Shown here piece by piece: positions 55,436-64,000 of a DNA stretch of 64,000 nucleotides. The DNA comes from Polytrichum commune. Lineage: Eukaryota > Streptophyta > Polytrichopsida > Polytrichales > Polytrichaceae. The position numbers and the translations under genes are program-made. The notes below the pieces were generated by a model. That model was not told the DNA's origin. It saw only the letters and a list, made by a program, of their open reading frames with translations, and made no database searches. Within the stretch, counting starts at the first letter, position 1. Every line of letters begins with the position of its first letter. The stretch is from NCBI GenBank assembly GCA_950295325.1, contig OX485803.1:37897554-37961553 (forward strand), read 5' to 3'.

Positions 55436-57416
55436 TACACCCCAAAATCATTAAACTACTAATAAACTCCTTTAATATTATTGTTACGGTATGTGACATT
55501 GGCAGCCACACCTTATCCATGGGATTTCATTCATTTAGATTTGGGTGGATGAATTCTAAAAGTTTGAGAGATGCTCTTAAGTAAGAAGCCTCCTCTTTTT
55601 GGCTTGGCAGTCTTGCCAAGTTAAGCCTTGTGAGTGAGTGTGTGGAGAGAGCTTGCGTGAGGTGAAGATTGCATGCTTTTGCAATGAAATTTTAAGTTCT
55701 TCTCCCCTTACTTACATTCTTGGATTCTCACGTAGTAGAGTGAGAGATAACTTGACTCTTTGTGTGCATTTGAAGAGAGAATTAGAGCTCTTACTAGGGT
55801 TTGACTCCCCTCGTTCTTACTTGGCAACAATCCTTTATTTTTCTTCTTTTCTTCTTCATTCTTGAGATTTAACATGTAAAGAGGAGTGTGAGGACAAGGA
55901 GTGACGAAGTTGCGGAGTATCGGAACGAAGAACACCGTGGATTCATGAAGCAACAAGAAGAAAAATGCTTGCTTGTGAATGACACATCAAGGTGAATTAT
56001 GGTGATGAATTATTAAATTATCAATGGAATTTCTTATCATTTGGTTGCTTGCAAGCTTGAATTCATATCATTGACCTTTGGAAGAGCACTCTTGATTCTA
56101 ATTCAAATACAAATTCATTTAAAATTTTATTATTATTAAAAAAAGGAAGAAAAACCGATCCTTCCTTCCCTTCTCCGCCCCCTAGCCTAGGCCCCTCCTT
56201 TGCCTAGGTCCTTCCCTCCCCCTACCCCCCCCCCGCCTAGCAAGTAGCATGTGTCATGGGCCATTATTAGTATATGTTGATTAGAAATAAGATAACGGTA
56301 GTCTAGAATGAATTTAAAATAAAAACATAGAGTTCATTATAATTGAACGTGTTTTTTTTTTTTAGTTAAACTTAAGACAATTGGGCATGGTGGAGAGGTA
56401 TATAAAGAACTTTTGCATGAGAGTAAGGATCCTTTATCTTACCTCGTGGTGGGTGGTTCATGCCAAAGAAACTTCCAACTAGGAATTAGAGTTTGATTAC
56501 ACATCAACTGTGGGGCAAGGACATTTAAAAATAAATGAAAATTTGTTAGCCAAATAATTTTGATGACAAAAAAAGAATAAAATAAATAAATTTATTCAAT
56601 ACAATATATTGGGTGGAGGACGTTCAAAAACCTGATTTCACGGTAACATTCATGGGTTTATAAAATACACGTTTTTGCGAAAGCATTTTTGCCAAGGTTG
56701 TTTTCATTAATCAAAAACAAAGTTGGGGCTCGGAGACAATCCCAGACTGTCATCCATAAACACCTTATGAGAAATGAAGGTATTTGGGTTTCAAAAGACG
56801 TGGAGCATTGCGGGGAGAGTTCGCGGCGGCATTTGGGAACACACAGAGGACGTGGGATTACGGCGAACTTGTAGTTGGCTTATTCTTCCTCCACATCGAG
56901 TTGAAAGAGATATACTTGGTATAAGAGGATTTTTTTTTGTTAAAATAAAGACGAAGACACTTAAGCAACCACGTACTTGAATTTTTTGGGGACAAGTTGG
57001 TGGGCATTGCGATTTATTTGAGGGATATGTGCATGGAATTGCTAAGGGATTGCCATTAAGAGTCGTTTGGCATATGGAATCACCATTCAATCTAATAACA
57101 TAATTATTAAGGTCGAATTGTATTAAAAACACAAATTCCACGGATTTCCATGGGGAGGAGATTTTTATGTTGTAGTAGATAGATGAGAGATGTGTTTATA
57201 TGTAATTTTTTGTCCACGGTAACATGAGTATCTCACGCTTGACCATCAACAACAAACGAGTGTTGGTTTAAGTTTTTGATTATGTGTTGTTTGGAAGAGA
57301 AAATCTAATGTTACAATTGTATTGTTTTTTGTATTTTGTTTTGGTGGCTTCTCCCGTGGCATGTTGTGTTACTAGAAATTACCAATATTGCCCAATTTTG
57401 TGTTATGTTAGTTTAT
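55436..57416. other. Intergenic DNA, no gene seen
   Basis: Short frames without recognisable features. C-rich run near 56221-56235. The stretch 56689-57141 has frames on both strands, but none shows domain features. Confidence 0.45.
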
Positions 57417-57750
57417 TGTGAGCCCAAAATGGTGCCCACATGTGGTGATTTACTCTTTGAAACCATTTTTAGTTTGACTTTGATGTGTTATGATTATTCA
57501 CAAAATATAAAAAGAGTGAAGAGTGGTGTGGATTCAAGTTTAGACATTAGAAAGTGTTGTGTGGTCGTTTTGGTGTTTTAGTTCAATGGGTAAATACCTT
57601 GACTAGGTGAGTATGGAGGAAGGTGAGGCAAGGTGAGTTCCGCGGGTTAAATGCCCACATTAGGATCCACCTTGTTGGTTTAAGAAGGAAAAGCTTTATG
57701 GATGGGAGGAGTCCCTACTTAGAAGGGGAAGGTTAAGAGGTTGTGACCGG
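57417..57750 (+). repeat. Truncated, inverted LTR fragment of the gypsy family
   Basis: Starts TGTGAGCCCAAAATGGTGCC, the inverse of the right end of the solo LTR at 30601-32458, and follows it through GATTATTCACAAAATATAAA and TTCCGCGGGTTAAATGCCCA to about 57750, where the match stops. It is opposite in orientation to the other LTRs in this window. The other end is missing. Confidence 0.75.
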
Positions 57751-58969
57751 ATTCATTGTAGGTTTATGATTACGACTCGGAGCCAACATTATCATTCTTT
57801 ATTTTCATGAGCATCAGAAGGTCAATCATTAGATCTCTCAGACGTTGAACCAGTGGTAGCATCCAACAAGGTTTTTCAGCCTATTTAGGCATAGAGAACT
57901 GCCACTCGATCTCACGTTCTTTGGGTAAGAATCATTAACGATATGAAGAAGGAGACGCAACGAGGAATTTGGGATTGATTTTCCAATTGAATAGGGACAA
58001 TTTTCCTACAAGATTGGAAATTTTGGTTTAAAACGTGGATAACGAAGAAACGTCAACGCAATACCAATTTTAATGACTGATATGCAGTCAAATTATTACC
58101 CAACATTTAGAACACAAAGCGTTCCAAACTTATGAACAATGGAGGGATACTTATTGGATAAAGTTGCGCCAGGTGAAGCGGAACTGAAAAAACTCGAATG
58201 AAGTTGGTTTCCGCATTGAAAGAATGTGCAACTTTCGGTTTATTGGCCACTTCTGTGAATAAGACAAAATAATTAGAGGACGTCTTTGTATTGGATGAAG
58301 AGGGAATTTTTCTTGGAAAACCTAAAAAAAAGATTCTCTCCTCCGTATCCGCGAGTATGTTGATCCCGATCTTTCCACTCTTCCGTTATGCCCAAGTTAT
58401 TCATGCCGCATTAATTTTTTTAAGGGTACCATCAACCGGTTGAGGGGTTATTTCAGGTTCAACTCTTGCTATGGATAAATTATTGATCATTGTTGTTGTT
58501 TCTTGTATGTAATGAATTATGGATCATTGTTGTTGGATGTTGATATCATTACATATTGTTGTTGTATGTTGATAGGTTCTTTGAACGTTGTTGTTGAATG
58601 GTGTATATTGTTTGTAGATATAATTTTGCTACATTGAAAACCGGCTTACTTATCAGTGTCCAACTTTTTGGCCGGTTGTCATTACAATGAAGAGGAAATT
58701 AGCCGGCACTTGGAAAAAATTGTAAAATATTACCCAGTCCAAATTAATGACAACCAGTTTGCAACTGGTCAAATCCTGAAAAAACCGGTAGAAGTTGTGA
58801 AGGGGCGGATTTTATCTGGATGAGCTCAAAAATCTCCCGAACCTTGACTTGAATCCCTGAAAGTTGAAGTCATTAATCTTCAGTGGTACTTTGAAGCTTT
58901 GTTCCTAGAGTAATTGCAAGTTTTTAAAGGTGCACATGAAAATTGCAGACATGCAAATAGAGGGATGGA
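57751..58969. other. Intergenic DNA, no gene seen
   Basis: No supported gene. Around 58640-58800 several ACCGG/CCGGT words occur with weak inverted symmetry (GACAACCAGTTTGCAACTGG), too loose to call an element. Confidence 0.4.
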
Positions 58970-59306
58970 TAACATTACCCAACCCAATACTCTTAACTCC
59001 GGCGCGGAGTTCGATGCGGCTCCGGGGAGGTTCGGATGCCAGCTCCGGTGGGTTCGGGTGGGTTGGGGCAAAAATTGCCGCCTATTTTTTTGTTTGGGTG
59101 GGGCCTTACTTGATCTCATAAGGGGCCTCCTAGAGTAATTTGGGGCCATAGAACCCAAATTTAGCAAAAAAAAACCAAAAAAAACCATCAAGGGGCCAAA
59201 ACAGGGAGGGCCAGAAAAATGGACCCACCGGAGCTGGCATCCGAACCTCCCCGGAGCCGCATCGAACTCCGCGCCGGAGTTAAGAGTATTGGGTTGGGTA
59301 ATGTTA
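58970..59306. mobile_element. MULE-derived MITE, copy 2 (337 bp)
   Basis: Ends TAACATTACCCAACCC and GGGTTGGGTAATGTTA; the interior is the reverse of copy 1 at 37038-37388, with very few differences apart from the missing 11-bp duplication. The flanks AGGGATGGA and GGGCAGAGA do not form a clear target duplication. It has no coding capacity. Confidence 0.82.
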
Positions 59307-60504
59307 GGGCAGAGAGACTTATTCCATTGTGGAGATCAGGCCACCCTCTGCATAAAGCATCATGCACCAGTGTCTGAAATTTTTGGGAATCATATTCCTT
59401 TTCTCCATTCTTGAGCAGCCAACGGATTTAGTAGCTTACAGGGCACACATGCCTCTGTGATTTTCTCATACTGTTCTTTAAAAATTAAGAGTAGGTTTAA
59501 CTATAGATTTGTTGATCATTGATCTAGGCCTCATGCTCAGTAATGAATAATTGATGCAAATTCCTTCGCACTTAGCACTCAAGCAACCAATTTGCCCTCG
59601 GTTACTATGCTATGTCTTACTAATCATTCAAACACAGCAAAACCAAAATATTGGAGGAACTTACAACATGTTAGTAACAAATTTCTTATTAAATTGATTA
59701 TTACAACCATCCATTGTGACATGTTCCTTGCAACAAAATGACAAGGAAATACATAAATAAATCATTTTTTGGTTGTCAAGTAGAGGTTTTTTGTTGCAGT
59801 TTTTGGACAATTAGCAACCAAAACCATCCAATTAACAACCAAAATGATTTATTTATGCTCTTTTTCTTTTTCTTTTTCTTTTGCCATGAGTAGCAATGGA
59901 CAAGTCGCAACAAATGATTGTAATGGACAAGTTATCTTCTAGTGTTTATAAATGTAACTATGGTCATGATTGTCTATATGAAGCATATTGGTGTTAGTCT
60001 AACACCCCCAAATTTTTGAAACTTGTATTTGGGTGGTGTGTGATCATGCGTAGGTCAAAAGAACGGACATCAAAATAACATGTGTACAAAAGAAGATTGA
60101 ACTACATGCTCAAAATGTGTTAACCATTGTAGGCTCAATAGTCGACACAATTGGGGGTCCTATATGACCATCTTATAACAACAAAAATCTTCACTATGAC
60201 AAATTTTCATTTCTTAAAAAGACAGCTTCGTTATAAACTAGATGAACTCCAAAAAAATAAGGTTTAATACAAAGGGCTCAAATTGGATGCTAATTATGCT
60301 AAGAGATTAATACTAATCATCTTGCATTAATTGCATGTTTCATATCCTATAGATAGTGGGTGCATAACTAAGATGAATACATGGCATTAATATATGAAAT
60401 CAATAAGGGTAGCAAATTTCAATGCTAATTGAATAGTGACACTTGGTAGGTATCACATGATAAGATCTAATCATTATATACCCAAGTCATTATATGGGTA
60501 TCTT
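59307..60504. other. Intergenic DNA, no gene seen
   Basis: AT-rich, no supported frames. A T/C microsatellite (TTTTTC)n lies near 59861-59881. Confidence 0.5.
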
Positions 60505-60580
60505 GGATCTTGGATAAAAATGTGTCGTAATATCGAGTGTGTTGTATAAACGAGTGTCGTGCTAACAGGGTTAGACTGTA
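60505..60580 (+). repeat. Single end of the 'TCGATATTACGACAC' repeat family
   Basis: GTGTCGTAATATCGAGTGTG, TTGTATAAACGAGTGTCG and GGGTTAGACTGTA match, inverted, the ends seen at 29640 and about 21390. The outermost TAGACTGTA would place the element end at a TA, as in Tc1/mariner/pogo elements. Confidence 0.45.
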
Positions 60581-60639
60581 CATGCATATGGCAGGTACAC
60601 AGGGGGTTGGTGGGCATATAGGGTTGGGCTGACCCCCTA

Positions 60640-60835
60640 TAGGTTTGTTACCAATTCATCTCAAATGACATCAAGTGGACTAATTTAGTGTCTTCAAAGC
60701 TAATTCCAATCTCAAGTCCAGTTTTCTTAGAAAAAGAAAACTCCGAACTGCATAATTTTTCATGGGTTTTATGTATGATGAATGAGGGGTATGCCCGTAC
60801 ACAATAACCTTGTCTCTTCATAATCATGTGCACGG
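60640..60835. repeat. Repeat R2, truncated copy 3
   Basis: Shares TAGGTTTGTTACCAATTCAT, AAGTGGACTAA and GATGAATGAGGGGTATGCCC with R2 copies at 28965 and 52790. The left end is missing. Confidence 0.45.
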
Positions 60836-60925
60836 GTGTAACACACAGGGATAGACATAAGATTGTTGGGATATCAATTTATATACAACGGGCCAGGACG
60901 GCATGGGTCCAAGCTAGTTGGTTCC

Positions 60926-62323
60926 TGTGAGGCCAAACCACCCACCCTTAAGCGTCCTAGTCCGGGTGAGGGAATGGGGATCACATTCATGTTCAATTAA
61001 TTCCTTCTTCCCAACGTCGCTAAGTTCCATCACATTTCCCATCAACTCTTGCACACCAATTTATTCCATAATACGAGTACAAGCATTGAAAAATGCTATT
61101 CTCTATTTATTCCCTTCTTCCTACACTAATCTACACACCAACTCTCAAATCCCTACCAAAAGCTCATCCCCCTATGTCACCCTCTAATTTACTAATGAGT
61201 TGAACTCCTAGTCTAATTTCTTCCCCTCCTCCCTACTTAACTAAACCCACCATAATAAGTGGCCTTATTATCCATGGCCTCTTCCCCTAACCGGGGCTAA
61301 CTCATAACCGGTCCCGTAACCTTCGACCCGTCCCTCCGAGGTTAGCCTCAACCAGCAACAATTCAGTCCAGCTCCTAGGTTAGCCTTGACTAGCAGCAAC
61401 TCAGTCCAGCTCTGAGGTTAGCCTCAACCAGCAACAATTCAGTCCAACTCCGAGGTTAGCCTCAACCCAACAGTAATTCAGTCCGCCCCGAGGTTAGCCT
61501 CAGCCCAACAGTAATTCAGTCCGCCCCGAGGTTAGCCTCAGCCCAACAGTAATTCAGTCCGCTCTGAGGTTAGTCTCAACCCAACAGTAATTCAGTCCAG
61601 CTCCTAGGTTAGCCTCGACCAGCAGCAACTCAGTCCAACTCCGAGGTTAGCCTTAATCCAACAGGTTGTTCAATCCAGCTCCGAGGTTAGCCTTAATCCA
61701 GCAGTAGTTCAGTCCAGCTCCGAGGTTAGCCTCAACCCAGCAGCAATTCAGTCCCCTACCTAATTCCACTAAGTCTAATAAGTCTTCCCCTAATGCACCT
61801 ACCTAATTCCACTAATCCGAATAAGTCTTCCCCTAATGCACCTACCTAATTCCACTAATCCTAATAAGTCTTCCCCTAATTTCCGCTTCTTCCAAGCTCT
61901 AAGAGCTCAACCTCCTCGAGAAGAGAGAGAGAGAAGAGGAAGCAAAAATGAGAGGAGAAGAAGAAAGGAAGAGGAGGAGAGGGTACCCAAGGCCACAAAC
62001 CCCCTTAACCTTCTCCTACTTAGTAGGACCTTATCCTATCCACTAAATCTTCACCCCCTAAACCAACAAGAACATGTTCTAATTCAAACATTTAAATCCA
62101 AGGCCCTTCCTCTTGCTTCATCAAACACTACTCACCTAACCAAAACACTCCCTAATGTCACTAAGCTTCTACTTCACCACACAAAATAGGCTTAAGGCCT
62201 AAACATAAATCCCCACCAAGCCTCACTCTTTTTATACTTTTGATTGTTTCAATAACACTCCAAATGCAATTCTAAGTATATTCTAAGCATAAAACAAATA
62301 TGAGCACTCATTTTTGTCTCATA
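60926..62323 (-). mobile_element. Solo LTR (1398 bp) of the same gypsy family, TSD GTTCC
   Basis: Starts TGTGAGGCCAAACCACCCAC with CTTAAGCGTCCTAGTCCGGG, like the other LTRs, and ends TTTTTGTCTCATA (terminal CA mutated to TA). It is flanked by GTTCC at 60921-60925 and 62324-62328. No internal region. It contains a different minisatellite at 61330-61750. Strand is given by analogy. Confidence 0.85.
61330..61750. repeat. Minisatellite inside the solo LTR (CCGAGGTTAGCCTCAACCCA)
   Basis: About eleven units of around 37 bp made of GAGGTTAGCCTCAACC, CAGCAGTAATTCAGTCC and GCTC. The unit sequence is unrelated to the minisatellites in the other two LTR types. Confidence 0.85.
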
Positions 62324-62989
62324 GTTCCATAAGGATTGAGGCACCAATAATATTTTAATGCTAAATGTGTCGTGAAATAAAACACGAACCTAAATCCTAA
62401 AGTTTGGAGCCTCCAAAGGACTATGGCGTCACCACATTTACTACAAAGAGGCCACATTTTGTTCATTCAATTCTTGAAAAAAATTAAATTGCGAATCTCC
62501 TTCTACCAATCAAAGATAGTTGAGTATCTAGCGTTAATGCTAAAACATGATGTAAAATAGTTCAAGAATCTCAACCATCTCTCAATTTAGTTGTAGTTAA
62601 TTATAGGCTCTTTACTAGTGTACCCATCTTAACTCTTTATGGCTATGTTGCACATTATAATTGCACATCTTCCAAGCTTGGATGACTACATACCACATAC
62701 TTACACTAGGTACTTGAGAAATGTGATCTAGAATAAAAAAATTGCCCATAAATATGACCACTGACAGATTGGACAGCATCTGCCAATTCAAAAGACAATG
62801 GCAGACAGGCATGGCCAATATGATCCGCGGGACCATTGTCCCGACCTCGTAAGTTGTCCACAGACTCCCTTGTGGTCGAAGGCGTGGCTCGTGATACGGA
62901 TTGAACACTGTGAGCCACTCAAACCGCTCATGGGTTGAATTAAGGCCTACAATCTACAAAAATGAAGAAGTTAGTGGTTAGAATTAGTC

Positions 62990-63150
62990 AATATATAGGT
63001 GACTATTAGTTTTTGAGACAACTGCCTGTGGATGCGAATTGTGTAAGAGACTGGTATTAGGTCTGGACCAACCCGGATTCGAATCCGGTTGGTTACATTG
63101 ACTGGTGCTATCCTATATTGAGCTAGTGATAAAACAGAAATAATTTATAG
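62990..63150 (+). mobile_element. Possible second tRNA-derived SINE
   Basis: GGATTCGAATCC at 63075-63086 is close to an RNA polymerase III B box, and the preceding GTGTAAGAGACTGG resembles the D-arm part of tRNA-derived SINEs. The A box is poor and the ends are not defined. Sequence with CAAACCGCTC occurs on both sides (62924, 63250), so the element may lie in a local duplication. Confidence 0.35.
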
Positions 63151-63349
63151 GCGGATACAAAGAAGGTGTTACTACGCGGTTGTGCGTAGAACCTTCTCAA
63201 GTAGTTTTCATCTTTTAGAAACATGTTATTATTTACCCACGTGAAGTAATCAAACCGCTCGCGGTTGGATTAACATTTATAGCCTAAGTAGAAAGGAAGT
63301 CGGTAAATAAAAATTAGATTTAGATTAATTAGTTAGTATGAAGAAATTT

Positions 63350-63690
63350 AGACAAGGGATGAAGGACAACGAAAGACAAAGTCGAAGGGATGAATGATAG
63401 TGTAGGACGATGCCAAATGAATGAAAGACAACGTCGAAGGGATGAATGACGTCGAAAAGGATGAATGACAGTGTAGGACGATGCCGAATGGATGAAAGAC
63501 AACGAAAGACAACGTCGAAGGGATGAATGACAGTGTAGGACGACGCCGAAGGGATGAATAACAACATAGGACGACGTTGGACGTAGGATGACAACGAACA
63601 AATGATGATATCAACTGGATGAGAAGTCGAGCGGATGAAGGTGTAAATGTAGGACAACAACGAACGGAGGATGACGTCAACGGATGAGAT
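63350..63690. repeat. Minisatellite of GGATGAATGACAGTGTAGGACGA type
   Basis: Units of about 25-55 bp combine GAAAGACAACGTCGAAG, GGATGAATGAC and AGTGTAGGACGATGCCGAA. All reading frames through it stay open because of the repeat, which explains three overlapping minus-strand frames. A (TC)14 microsatellite follows at 63919-63946. Confidence 0.8.
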
Positions 63691-63915
63691 GTTGAGCGGA
63701 TGAAGGCCGTTGGATCAAACGGTTGGGAAACCAACACCGTTGGATCTAGGGGTTTAGATAATGGCGGCTAGAGTAATGGCAGCCGTGAAGGCCAACCGTT
63801 AGATGTAGGTATGATTTGATCTACGGCTAAGAAGACTTGGTGGTTGGAAGGGGTAGTCCCCCAAAGGGAGTGCAAGGGTTCATTCTCACTCTCTCATTCT
63901 AGTGGTTAGGACTAG

Positions 63916-63950
<35 letters not shown>

Positions 63951-64000
63951 TCTTGTGATTAGCACGACTCTTCTCTTTGCCCCTCTTCATGTAGGTAGAT

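Noticed and set aside
63325..63737. Three overlapping minus-strand frames of 90-129 aa
   Set aside because: They are produced by a minisatellite that keeps all frames open; the proteins are simple repeats.

Overview
This 64 kb window looks like nuclear DNA of a land plant with a large, transposon-rich genome. The signs are spliced genes with GT..AG introns, plant-type Ty3/gypsy and Mutator (MULE) elements, tRNA-derived SINEs, miniature inverted-repeat elements (MITEs), many homopolymer runs, and only one recognisable host gene. I cannot name the species. The style of MULE transposase (SWIM finger, CLWHVRRAW block) recalls seed-free plants such as ferns, but that is an impression, not proof.

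Layout. 1-1579 is AT-rich DNA without a gene. 1580-11774 is a complete 10.2 kb MULE with 522-bp terminal inverted repeats (TIRs). It carries a spliced DDE transposase gene on the minus strand (7896-10622) and, convergent with it, a spliced accessory gene of unknown function on the plus strand (4133-6725). A small third ORF (7294-7665, minus) has its own TATA-like box. 17417-20022 (minus) is a four-exon PLAC8 / plant-cadmium-resistance-like gene, the only host gene I can support. It could be assembled only by joining exons, two of which are too short to stand out as open frames. Some 412 bp upstream of its start codon sits a 2.9 kb long-inverted-repeat element (20435-23327).

23.3-38.4 kb is a mosaic of small repeats: two copies of a hAT-like MITE with poly-G ends and 8-bp target duplications, a tandem SINE dimer, several foldback hairpins, a solo LTR with target duplication ATTCT, and a MITE whose ends match the 10 kb MULE. 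38484-49261 is a full-length, very young Ty3/gypsy element. Its two 1784-bp LTRs differ at one base, its target duplication is CCGGT, and it has an uninterrupted 2079-aa Gag-Pol frame on the minus strand. 49.3-64 kb holds minisatellites, a hAT transposase remnant, an unusual A/C-rich 130-codon open frame, a second MULE-derived MITE, another solo LTR of the same LTR family (target duplication GTTCC) and a tandem repeat at the end.

How the parts relate. The MULE has the two-convergent-genes plan known from maize MuDR, and two MITEs share its terminal sequence and are probably mobilised by its transposase. Its coding frames carry three in-frame stops, and its two TIRs differ at four positions. 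All seven changes can be read as C-to-T transitions at CG or CHG sites, consistent with a recently active, now methylated element. The strongest candidate for something undescribed is the accessory gene, together with the 8-mer TGTAACAT. I find 14 exact copies of this 8-mer in the element, none of them in exons, with at least one in each of the four introns.
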